Of a stretch of 64,000 bases of DNA, positions 8,935 to 16,687 are shown piece after piece. Source of the DNA: Cellvibrio sp. UBA7661 (GTDB lineage: Bacteria; Pseudomonadota; Gammaproteobacteria; Pseudomonadales; Cellvibrionaceae); NCBI GenBank assembly GCA_002483365.1, contig DLHT01000015.1, positions 64,132-128,131 on the forward strand, read 5' to 3'. Both the position numbers and the translations under genes were made by a program. How positions within the stretch are numbered: position 1 is the stretch's first letter; each line of letters opens with the position of its first letter. Below the pieces are notes generated by a model, which did no database searches, was not told where the DNA came from, and was given only the letters and a program-made list of their open reading frames with translations.

Positions 8935-9876
8935 GTGACTGACTTAATGGTCTTTACCGGCAATGCAAACCCGGATCTCGCGAAAAAAATTGTGGATCAC
9001 TTGGGCATGCCGCTTGGCAACGTTTCTGTTTCACAATTTTCTGACGGTGAAATTGCGGTAGAGCTGCACGACAACGTGCGCGGCCGCGATGTATTTGTGG
9101 TGCAACCCACCTGCGCTCCCACCAACGACAACCTGATGGAACTGATCGTGATGGTTGATGCACTGCGTCGCGCATCAGCCGGACGCATTACTGCCGTAGT
9201 GCCCTACTTCGGTTATGCACGCCAAGACCGCCGTGTGCGCTCAGCGCGCGTACCCATCACTGCAAAAGTCGTTGCAGACATGATGGTAGGTGTCGGTGTT
9301 GACCGCGTATTGACAGTAGACTTGCACGCCGAGCAAATTCAAGGCTTTTTCGATGTACCGGTAGATAACGTTTACGGTTCACCCGTTCTGCTGGAAGATA
9401 TTGAACAGCAAAAATTTGAAGACCTGATTGTGGTCTCACCCGACATCGGCGGCGTAGTTCGTGCCCGCGCTGTCGCCAAACAATTGGGCATTGATTTAGC
9501 GATCATCGACAAACGCCGCCCGCGCGCCAATGTGGCCGAGGTGATGCATATTATCGGTGAAATCGAAGGTCGCACCTGCTTGCTGGTGGACGATATTATC
9601 GATACCGCTGGCACCCTGTGCAGCGCAGCAAAAGCATTGAAGCAACATGGCGCTAAACGCGTTATCGCTTACTGCACCCATCCGGTACTGTCAGGTAATG
9701 CGATCGACAATATCAATGGCTCAGAGCTGGATGAACTGGTAGTGACCGATTCAATTCCGCTGAGTGAAGCTGCAAAAGGCTGCGCGCGTATTCGCAGCCT
9801 GACGTTGTCCAAAATGTTGGCTGAAGCAGTGCGTCGCCTGAGCAATGAAGAATCCTTGAGCGCCATGTTCCGTTAA
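8935..9876 (+). CDS. prs: Ribose-phosphate pyrophosphokinase Prs
   Basis: Prs makes PRPP from ribose-5-phosphate and ATP, feeding nucleotide, NAD, histidine and tryptophan synthesis. The 313-residue protein matches E. coli Prs closely. It has the STCAPTNDNLMEL-type region (here PTCAPTNDNL), the flexible loop YFGYARQDRR, the metal-binding DLHAEQIQGFF region and the PRPP-binding loop LVDDIIDTAGTL. The start is a GTG at 8935 preceded by AAGG; a downstream ATG at 8947 would remove four residues conserved in length with E. coli. The 225-nt gap after the tRNA holds no ORF and presumably the prs leader. Confidence 0.96.
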   Translation: MTDLMVFTGNANPDLAKKIVDHLGMPLGNVSVSQFSDGEIAVELHDNVRGRDVFVVQPTCAPTNDNLMELIVMVDALRRASAGRITAVVPYFGYARQDRRVRSARVPITAKVVADMMVGVGVDRVLTVDLHAEQIQGFFDVPVDNVYGSPVLLEDIEQQKFEDLIVVSPDIGGVVRARAVAKQLGIDLAIIDKRRPRANVAEVMHIIGEIEGRTCLLVDDIIDTAGTLCSAAKALKQHGAKRVIAYCTHPVLSGNAIDNINGSELDELVVTDSIPLSEAAKGCARIRSLTLSKMLAEAVRRLSNEESLSAMFR

Positions 9877-9992
9877 GCGTTTCGCTTGGAGCTGGCACTC
9901 TGGTAAAACCGCCGTACTACATAAGGTAATACGGTTACTGAAACCCGGTAGATTCTGGTCGCGGATCTACACGGAAAATTGAGGACGATAAA

Positions 9993-10601
9993 ATGTCTGA
10001 AGACTTTAAATTAGATGCAACTGCCCGTAACGACTTGGGGAAAGGTGCGAGCCGCCGCCTGCGTCGTTTGGCTGCTCAAGTTCCCGCTGTTATTTACGGT
10101 GGCAACGTAGCACCTGTTAGCGTTTCTGTTTCTGCCAACGAGCTGATGAAGCACTTGGAACACGAAGCTTTCTACTCTCACATCATCAGCCTGAACGTTG
10201 ATGGCGCTGCACAAGATGTGATCCTGAAAGATGTTCAACGTCACCCATCCAAGCCAGTTGTACTGCACTTGGACTTCTTGCGCGTTGACAAATCTACCAA
10301 GGTTCACACTCACGTACCTCTGCACTTCATCAACGAAGCGACATCAAAAGGCGTGAAAATCCAAGGCGGTAAAGTGGTTCACAACCTGACCCAATTGGAC
10401 GTGATCTGCTTGCCACAACACTTGCCAGAGTTTATTGAAGTTGATTTGGCAAATGCAGAAGTGGGTGCCATCATCCACATTTCTGACCTGAAATTGCCTG
10501 GCGGTGTGGAATCTGCTGACTTGCAAAAAGGTGCTGACCACAACTTGGCTGTTGCGACTATCGTTAAGCCAAAAGGCGGCGCAGAGAGCGAAGAAGCTTA
10601 A
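9993..10601 (+). CDS. rplY: Ribosomal protein bL25, long (Ctc/TL5) form
   Basis: bL25 binds 5S rRNA in the large ribosomal subunit. The first 95 residues form the 5S-binding domain (RNDLGKGASRRLRR, VPAVIYGG). The next ~100 residues are the C-terminal TL5/Ctc domain (LHFINEATSKGVKIQGG, LPEFIEVDLAN). At 202 residues it is the long form found in Pseudomonas, not the short E. coli protein. A Shine-Dalgarno GAGGA stands upstream of the ATG. A strong terminator follows immediately. Confidence 0.95.
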   Translation: MSEDFKLDATARNDLGKGASRRLRRLAAQVPAVIYGGNVAPVSVSVSANELMKHLEHEAFYSHIISLNVDGAAQDVILKDVQRHPSKPVVLHLDFLRVDKSTKVHTHVPLHFINEATSKGVKIQGGKVVHNLTQLDVICLPQHLPEFIEVDLANAEVGAIIHISDLKLPGGVESADLQKGADHNLAVATIVKPKGGAESEEA

Positions 10602-10627
10602 TCTTCTTTCTGCATCGATCAAAAAAA

Positions 10628-10658
10628 GGGGTGGATCTTCGGATCCACCCCTTTTTTT
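10628..10658 (+). terminator. Strong intrinsic terminator after rplY
   Basis: A perfect 10-bp stem, GGGGTGGATC pairing with GATCCACCCC, closes a TTCG tetraloop and is followed by seven T. Seven A precede the stem, so it could also terminate on the other strand. It ends the prs-rplY transcript. Confidence 0.95.
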
Positions 10659-10787
10659 ATAGCAGTTGCTTTTATAACAGCCACCCAGTGATGGGGACAG
10701 AGATGATCGATAGGTTCGATTCAACACTTCGATCATGAGTAAAATGCGCAGCTTACACGCATTGCAACTTGATGAGAGACACACTTG

Positions 10788-11381
10788 ATGGCACAGAACG
10801 AGATACAACTGATTGTCGGCCTCGGCAACCCCGGCAGCGAATATGAACGCACACGCCACAATGCCGGTGCTGATTTTGTCGAAGCATTTGCCCGCTCTTT
10901 GGGTGTATCACTAGCTCCCGATAACAAATATTTTGGCCTCACCGCACGCACGCATTATCAAGGGCGCGATTTGCGATTATTAATTCCCACCACTTACATG
11001 AATCGCAGCGGGCAGTCAGTTGGCGCTATGGCGAATTTTTTCAAGATTGAACCCTCAGCCATTCTTGTCGCTCACGATGAACTGGATTTAGCGCCGGGCA
11101 TCGCCCGCTTCAAACAAGGTGGAGGCCACGGTGGCCACAACGGCTTGCGCGATATCATCGCCGCCCTTGGCAACAACCAGAACTTTCCGCGCTTGCGATT
11201 AGGCATTGGCCACCCCGGTAGCGCCGCAATGGTCGCCAATTTCGTCCTTAAACGCGCTCCATCCAGCGAGCAAGAGCTTATTGATGATGCAATTTCCCGC
11301 GCCATCAAATGCACGCCGGACGCGCTAAAAGGCGACTGGAATACGGCGATGAAAAACTTGCACACCGATCCCAAGAAATAA
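10788..11381 (+). CDS. pth: Peptidyl-tRNA hydrolase Pth
   Basis: Pth cleaves peptidyl-tRNA released by abortive translation. The 197-residue protein has the N-terminal VGLGNPG, the catalytic histidine in TRHNAG near residue 25, the asparagine in PTTYMNRSG, and the HDELDL motif with its aspartate near residue 97. GGGHGGHNGLRD completes the active site. I chose the ATG at 10788; a TTG one codon upstream is also possible. In Pseudomonas ychF follows directly; here a TonB receptor gene stands between. Confidence 0.96.
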   Translation: MAQNEIQLIVGLGNPGSEYERTRHNAGADFVEAFARSLGVSLAPDNKYFGLTARTHYQGRDLRLLIPTTYMNRSGQSVGAMANFFKIEPSAILVAHDELDLAPGIARFKQGGGHGGHNGLRDIIAALGNNQNFPRLRLGIGHPGSAAMVANFVLKRAPSSEQELIDDAISRAIKCTPDALKGDWNTAMKNLHTDPKK

Positions 11382-11434
11382 GCATGCCTGAACTACACTG
11401 CATAAGTCCCCTACAATAAATAGGTTCCAGACTT

Positions 11435-13612
11435 ATGCGGGTTGGCGCTCTTTCACTCTCTTCTGCAGCAATTATTCTGTTCGCATATCAACCGATATTG
11501 GCTTTTGCCAAAGAGGACACTGAGCTATTTGATCTGGATCTGGCCACCCTGATGACCATTCAAGTGGGCGCCAGTGCAGATGCCTCCGCCAAAGGTTTGA
11601 GCACCCCACTCGCTGGCGCGCAAGTTGCCGACGGCGGAAGGCTGGGAATACTGGGCTCGACAACCATTTTGGACACTCCCTTCTCCACGACCAGCTATAC
11701 GCAGGAATTCGCACAAAACCATCAAGCCGCCAGTATTGGAGAGGTGCTGCAATACGATCCCAGCGTGCAATTGGCACGCGGTTTTGGCAATTTCCAGCAG
11801 GTTTACCGGGTACGCGGCTTTCCTATTTTTTCTGATGACATGACCTACAACGGTCTATACGGAATCTTACCCAGACAATATCTGGCTGCCGAATTGATTG
11901 AACGGGTGGAGGTGTTGCGCGGCGCCAATGCCTTTATCAACGGTGCCGCACCCGGTGTAAGCGGTTCGCTCGGAGGAAGTATTGGCGCGGTTCCCAAACG
12001 CGCGCCAAAACAAAACCTCACGCGGATTACACTCGGAGCACAATCCGCCAGCCAATATTATGCAGCAGCCGATCTATCCCATCGCTCAGACGACAGCCGC
12101 TTTGGCATTCGTGTCAACGGCGTGGAGCGAAAGGGTGATACCGATATTGATGGCGAAGCACGCGCCCTTCAATTGCTAACACTGGGCACAGACTTTCACA
12201 GCAACGATCTACGTATCTCAGCCGATTTCGGCTATCAGGATCAGCAATTGGATGCCAACCCACCCAGTGTTACCGTGGCGAGCGGCCTTCCCATCCCAAC
12301 AGCACCCGACACCGATCACAATATTGGGCAGCCTTGGACCTATTCGGATGCCAAGGATCTCTTTGGCACCCTGCGCGCTGAATATGACATCACTCCACGG
12401 TTGACCGGCTGGCTGGCCTTGGGCGCACGCGAAGGCCATGAAAATTCCATTTTCAGCGCTTTTCTAACCACAACTAACCTAATGGGGGATTTCTCGGCCA
12501 GCCGCTTCGATGTTGTCCACAAAGATTCAGTCATCACCGGCGAACTGGGTTTGAGAACCGAATTCAGCACGGGCGAGATAACCCACCAACTGAGTCTTTC
12601 TGCCAACACCTATGAGAATGACAGTCGCAACGCCTATTTCATCTACAACGGCTTCACCAATAATCTTTACCATCCAACAGCCGTAGAACGACCAGAAACC
12701 CAGGTCGTTGGCGGTGGCGATCTCCGCCACCCACTTATCACCACAACCACCAAAACCGGAAGTCTGGCACTGGCCGATGAATTGTCATTACTGAACGAGC
12801 GCCTGCGGCTGACACTGGGAGCCCGCCAACAGACAATCCGTGAAGACAACTTTGACTACAGCACTGGCGCACCCCAATCCAGCTACGACAAAACTCGCCT
12901 GACCCCTGCGTTTGCAGCGCTCTATAAGTTTTCTCCGCACTATTCCGGCTACATCAATTACATGGAAGGACTACTCAAAGGTGATATAGCACCCACCACT
13001 AACATCGATGGCCCTGTGACTAATGCAGGTCAAGCGCTGAAGCCTTACCAGACCCAACAGACCGAAGTGGGGATCAAATATCTGGGGAAATCGCTCGGAG
13101 CAACTATCGCCGTCTTTGAAATCCGTAAACCGCTGGCAGGCTATAACAACCGTAATGCACTGGCACTGGTTGATGACCAAACCCATCGCGGGCTGGAGCT
13201 ATCGCTTTATGGTGAGGCTGCGCCGGGTATTAAGCTGCTCGGCGGCATCAGCTTTCTTGATACCGACGAATACGGCAAAAACACCATAGGTGCCCCCAAA
13301 ACCCAGTCCAATCTGGGGCTGGAATGGGACGTACCGGGTATCACCGGCTTGAGCCTCAGCAGCCAGTGGATGTACACCGGCAGCCAATATGCAGACCTCG
13401 CCAACACCCAAAAAGTGCCCAGCTGGCAAAGGTTGGATCTGGGCGCACGCTACACCACAAGGCTCTCCGCGCAAACACTGACCCTGCGCGCCACTCTGGA
13501 AAATGCCACCAGTAATGACTACTGGGCATCTGTCGGCGGATTTCCCGGCGCAGGCTATCTAACCCAAGGCAACCCGCGCACGCTGGTTGTATCCGCCACT
13601 GTCGATTTTTAA
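11435..13612 (+). CDS. TonB-dependent outer-membrane receptor (siderophore-receptor type)
   Basis: A 725-residue receptor that should import a ligand, probably a ferric siderophore, using TonB energy. The N-terminus is a signal peptide (hydrophobic IILFAYQPILAFA, cleavage near residue 25). The plug domain has DTPFSTTSYT, SIGEVLQYDPSVQ, VRGFPIF and VEVLRGANAFINGAAPGVSG, the pattern of the siderophore-receptor subfamily. The remainder is a 22-strand-type barrel ending in the aromatic VSATVDF. A stretch LATLMTIQV precedes the plug, but no full N-terminal signalling domain is present. I see no clear Fur box in the short upstream gap. The gene is inserted between pth and ychF, which are normally adjacent. 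Confidence 0.88.
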   Translation: MRVGALSLSSAAIILFAYQPILAFAKEDTELFDLDLATLMTIQVGASADASAKGLSTPLAGAQVADGGRLGILGSTTILDTPFSTTSYTQEFAQNHQAASIGEVLQYDPSVQLARGFGNFQQVYRVRGFPIFSDDMTYNGLYGILPRQYLAAELIERVEVLRGANAFINGAAPGVSGSLGGSIGAVPKRAPKQNLTRITLGAQSASQYYAAADLSHRSDDSRFGIRVNGVERKGDTDIDGEARALQLLTLGTDFHSNDLRISADFGYQDQQLDANPPSVTVASGLPIPTAPDTDHNIGQPWTYSDAKDLFGTLRAEYDITPRLTGWLALGAREGHENSIFSAFLTTTNLMGDFSASRFDVVHKDSVITGELGLRTEFSTGEITHQLSLSANTYENDSRNAYFIYNGFTNNLYHPTAVERPETQVVGGGDLRHPLITTTTKTGSLALADELSLLNERLRLTLGARQQTIREDNFDYSTGAPQSSYDKTRLTPAFAALYKFSPHYSGYINYMEGLLKGDIAPTTNIDGPVTNAGQALKPYQTQQTEVGIKYLGKSLGATIAVFEIRKPLAGYNNRNALALVDDQTHRGLELSLYGEAAPGIKLLGGISFLDTDEYGKNTIGAPKTQSNLGLEWDVPGITGLSLSSQWMYTGSQYADLANTQKVPSWQRLDLGARYTTRLSAQTLTLRATLENATSNDYWASVGGFPGAGYLTQGNPRTLVVSATVDF

Positions 13613-13657
13613 TCCACGCCAGTTGGCCTGAGTTTCGTCTAATCTGCTTCGGCCATG

Positions 13658-13663
13658 TATAAT
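13658..13663 (+). promoter_or_regulatory. Probable -10 box of the ychF promoter
   Basis: A perfect TATAAT lies 56 nt before the ychF start codon, in the gap after the TonB receptor gene. The best -35 candidate upstream (TTCGTC, 18-nt spacing) is poor, so only the -10 is proposed. Confidence 0.4.
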
Positions 13664-13718
13664 CGCGCCCTCTCGATTTTCATCCCTTTTTCACACATCT
13701 CATAAGCGGAATAGCATC

Positions 13719-14810
13719 ATGGGTTTCAATTGCGGTATCGTCGGCCTGCCCAACGTCGGCAAATCAACACTGTTCAATGCACTCACCAACGCCGGTATCA
13801 GCGCAGAAAACTTCCCCTTCTGCACCATTGAACCCAACGCCGGTATCGTAACCGTACCCGATCCACGTCAGGATAAACTCGCTGAAATCGTAAAACCCGA
13901 ACGTGTGATCGCCACCACCATGGAGTTTATCGACATCGCCGGTATCGTCGCCGGTGCATCAAAAGGCGAAGGCCTTGGCAACAAATTCCTCGCCAACATC
14001 CGCGAGACAGACGCCATCGCCCACGTTGTACGCTGCTTTGATGACGACAACGTCATTCACGTTGCCAACGGCGTAAACCCTGCAGCCGATATTGAAGTCA
14101 TCAACACCGAACTCGCACTTGCCGATCTGGAAGCCGTAGATAAAGCCATCAACCGCTACGCTAAAGCAGCAAAAGGCGGCGACAAACACGCTGTTGCCAT
14201 CAAAGCACTACTGGAAAAAATCCAACCGCATTTGGATCAAGCAAAACCACTGCGCTCCTTCCCGCTAGACAAAGAAGAAATCGCACTGCTCAAAGAAATT
14301 AATTTGCTCACCCTCAAACCCACCATGTACATCGCCAACGTGGCAGAAGATGGTTTTGAAAATAATCCGCATCTGGATGTTGTGCGCAAAATCGCCGCAG
14401 AAGAGAAATCGATCGTAGTACCCATCTGCAACAAACTCGAAGCCGACATCGCCGAACTCGAAGGCGACGACAAAAAAGAATTCCTCGCTGAAATGGGCAT
14501 GGAAGAACCCGGCCTCAACCGCGTAATCCGCGCAGGCTACCAACTACTCGGCCTGCAAACCTATTTCACCGCAGGCGTAAAAGAAGTCCGCGCCTGGACC
14601 ATCCCCGTCGGAGCCACCGCACCCCAAGCCGCCGGTGTCATCCACACCGATTTCGAAAAAGGTTTCATCCGTGCCGAAACCATTTCGTATGAAGACTTCG
14701 TACAATACAACGGCGAACAAGGCGCAAAAAGCGCAGGCAAAGCGCGCAAAGAAGGCAAGGAATACATCGTACAAGATGGCGACGTGATGCACTTTTTGTT
14801 TAACGTGTAA
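13719..14810 (+). CDS. ychF: Ribosome-binding ATPase YchF (Obg family)
   Basis: A 363-residue P-loop NTPase of the TRAFAC class, known in this family to prefer ATP over GTP and to bind ribosomes. The P-loop GLPNVGKST is at residues 8-16, the switch region FCTIEPNAG follows, then the DIAGIVAGASKGEGLGN motif. A coiled-coil insertion lies in the middle and the TGS domain at the C-terminus (VRAWTIPVGATAPQAAG, ending DVMHFLFNV). Length is the family standard. A clear terminator follows. Confidence 0.97.
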   Translation: MGFNCGIVGLPNVGKSTLFNALTNAGISAENFPFCTIEPNAGIVTVPDPRQDKLAEIVKPERVIATTMEFIDIAGIVAGASKGEGLGNKFLANIRETDAIAHVVRCFDDDNVIHVANGVNPAADIEVINTELALADLEAVDKAINRYAKAAKGGDKHAVAIKALLEKIQPHLDQAKPLRSFPLDKEEIALLKEINLLTLKPTMYIANVAEDGFENNPHLDVVRKIAAEEKSIVVPICNKLEADIAELEGDDKKEFLAEMGMEEPGLNRVIRAGYQLLGLQTYFTAGVKEVRAWTIPVGATAPQAAGVIHTDFEKGFIRAETISYEDFVQYNGEQGAKSAGKARKEGKEYIVQDGDVMHFLFNV

Positions 14811-14830
14811 TTGACGAAAAAACTCAAAAA

Positions 14831-14859
14831 AATGGCCGCTTGTAGCGGCCATTTTTTTG
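14831..14859 (+). terminator. Intrinsic terminator after ychF
   Basis: The stem AATGGCCGCT pairs with AGCGGCCATT around a TGT loop, followed by a run of T. A-rich sequence precedes it. Confidence 0.93.
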
Positions 14860-15058
14860 AAACGATTTTGAATTTACTGCCAATAAAAACTGATCAATCT
14901 ACAGCAGCTTCGCAACTAAACAGCTGTGAAAAAATGTGCGCTGAATCGGCAAAACCACAAGAGAAACTTATATCTTTTGCATCTGGCCGCCACCAATAAC
15001 TTACATCTGATGTCAGATTCAGTGCGATTGTCTCGCAAAGATCACAAAGCACGTTCTT

Positions 15059-15832
15059 TTATCGTAACAAAACACTCAGCTGATCAATAACAGACTTAAC
15101 CTCGTTACCAAAGTCTTTTAAAAGTACACCTAATTCGACCTGCCGTTCACCTTCCATCTGCTCCAGTGAAACATAAAAGCTAAATTCCATTGGCCTACAA
15201 GGCTCGTCAACTTGACCGATATATACTTCAGTGCCAACCTTTGCTGGTGTTTTCTCATGTATATGAATAGAAGCTCCTTTGAAGCGTGCAAAGATAGGAT
15301 CTGAATGTCTAAGCGCCTCCATTACATCAAATCCTGCATTAAGCGCTATCGTAAACAATAGTCTATGTTTTTCGATGCTATTTATTTTTTGTAAACACCA
15401 AAGAAGATTATTGCCTTCTTTATACGGCTTTATTTGATCTATCGCTGCGATGGTTGAGAGTTTTGCTCCGCGGAGACATTTAATCTTTTTTTTATTGTAG
15501 CTGTCATGATCATCAGCAATAGGAAAGTAAATCTTATTAGGATAAGGGGGAGAGTTATTCGTATCTTTACAAACTAGTTGATATGCCAAGTGATCAAGTG
15601 CGGTAACGAGATTTTGAACACAATCCCCAGCTATTAATCCCAAGCTATCGGGAATTTCTGCAGCTTCCATTATGAAATAAGCTGGCTTTCGCTCACTGTT
15701 TATTTTACATGCCATCTTAAAAGGCTTGCTGGACATGAATCGTTCGCATTCTAAATTAAACAGTTCAAAATGCTCTTTAGCTCTGCCTAGCTTGAGGGAA
15801 ACATGCTTAATGCGATCATCAAAAGAATTCAT
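15059..15832 (-). CDS. Hypothetical protein (AT-rich, possibly acquired)
   Basis: A soluble 257-residue protein that I cannot assign to a named family. It has no signal peptide or membrane segment. A notable stretch is GDCVQNLVTALDHLAYQL near residues 70-87, a pattern I have seen in uncharacterised bacterial proteins with an internal helical core. The ATG at 15832 (MNSFDDRIK) is chosen over a GTG three codons upstream; neither has a good ribosome binding site. Codon use is AT-rich compared with parC and ychF nearby. The ~490 nt upstream holds a possible IS fragment, so the gene may have come in by transfer. It is transcribed convergently with ychF. Confidence 0.7.
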   Translation of the reverse strand: MNSFDDRIKHVSLKLGRAKEHFELFNLECERFMSSKPFKMACKINSERKPAYFIMEAAEIPDSLGLIAGDCVQNLVTALDHLAYQLVCKDTNNSPPYPNKIYFPIADDHDSYNKKKIKCLRGAKLSTIAAIDQIKPYKEGNNLLWCLQKINSIEKHRLLFTIALNAGFDVMEALRHSDPIFARFKGASIHIHEKTPAKVGTEVYIGQVDEPCRPMEFSFYVSLEQMEGERQVELGVLLKDFGNEVKSVIDQLSVLLR

Positions 15833-16321
15833 TTCTAGCACTCATCTGAATAGACACTCGTCCGCTCAAAAATTTCTAAGATATTTTAATGATTAAAAGG
15901 TTTCTAATCCTTGAGATATAAATATTTTTCAACGCGAAAGAAGCTGACAATAGATCATAGGCGACGGGAATAGTATTACATACCATTACGAAGTAATGAG
16001 AAAATAATCGATCAGTTTTAAAGTATACGCAAAATTTAAATACTCTGAGGTTGGTGTAATAGACATATTTCTGTCAATTATTGAAACTCCTTGCAATAGC
16101 TGCGCAAGCATGGTGTCGCTCGCATACGGAAAAGAATGGCCAGAAGCAGGACGGATAAAACAATTGTTGTGGCTAAGGTTGCCTGAATGCAGCGGAGGAT
16201 ATTAAAGAGTTAAAACTGCGCAACAATGGTGAACGCCCCTTCTAACGGCGCAAGAAATTTCACAGGAAGATTAACTAAATTCTATTCAGAAGTATTAGTG
16301 CAAGCTCATTATTTCAGTGAA
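15833..16321. other. AT-rich gap without a gene
   Basis: About 490 nt between the hypothetical gene and the PilZ gene. I find no intact ORF of convincing length, no RNA gene and no strong terminator. The part at 16100-16270 has a decayed coding look, described separately as a possible IS3-family orfA remnant. Confidence 0.6.
16100..16215 (+). pseudogene. Possible decayed IS3-family orfA fragment
   Basis: Two stretches read like IS3-type OrfA in different frames. CTGCGCAAGCATGGTGTC at 16100-16117 gives LRKHGV, resembling the helix-turn-helix of OrfA. The segment at 16184-16214 gives NAAEDIKELK, resembling the segment before the leucine zipper. Stop codons and frame changes separate them. The match is by eye and short, so this is a weak call. 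Confidence 0.25.
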
Positions 16322-16594
16322 TCACTCATTCTGAACAAAACGCAATCCGACACCGGCGGGTTCTACGCGGACGACTTCCATCATTAGTACTGGGGCATCT
16401 TCCATTAGGCCTTGGACTTGACCTTGGAGGTGTGTTCCAACGGGAGGGATGTGTTCGGGTTCTAGTACGACGAACACGCCACCATCGGATATATCGCGGG
16501 TTTTAACTAAAAGTTCACCGATGGAATCGTGTGCGATTTTAATGCGGCAAGCGAATGCGGTGCGTACGTGGCGGCGCTTGTCTTTTGAACTCAT
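16322..16594 (-). CDS. PilZ-domain protein
   Basis: A 90-residue single-domain protein. The c-di-GMP-binding signature is present: an N-terminal RRHVR (RxxxR type, KDKRRHVRTAF) and DISDGGVFV (the D/N-x-S-x-x-G motif). PilZ proteins act as c-di-GMP receptors. The ATG at 16594 is supported by GGGAG five bases upstream; an in-frame start 42 nt earlier lacks this. The gene lies 3' of parC on the opposite side of a short gap and appears to be monocistronic. Confidence 0.88.
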   Translation of the reverse strand: MSSKDKRRHVRTAFACRIKIAHDSIGELLVKTRDISDGGVFVVLEPEHIPPVGTHLQGQVQGLMEDAPVLMMEVVRVEPAGVGLRFVQNE

Positions 16595-16687
16595 AAATAC
16601 TCCCGTTATTATTTTGCATGTTTTATTTGAGCACACTCAACAGCACCGCCAGAAATTAATAGGGCGGAAATAATCCGCCCTATTAAT

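Noticed and set aside
9900..9992. Possible hairpin leader before rplY
   Set aside because: Only CCGTA/TACGG pairs convincingly and there is no T run; it could not be distinguished from chance.
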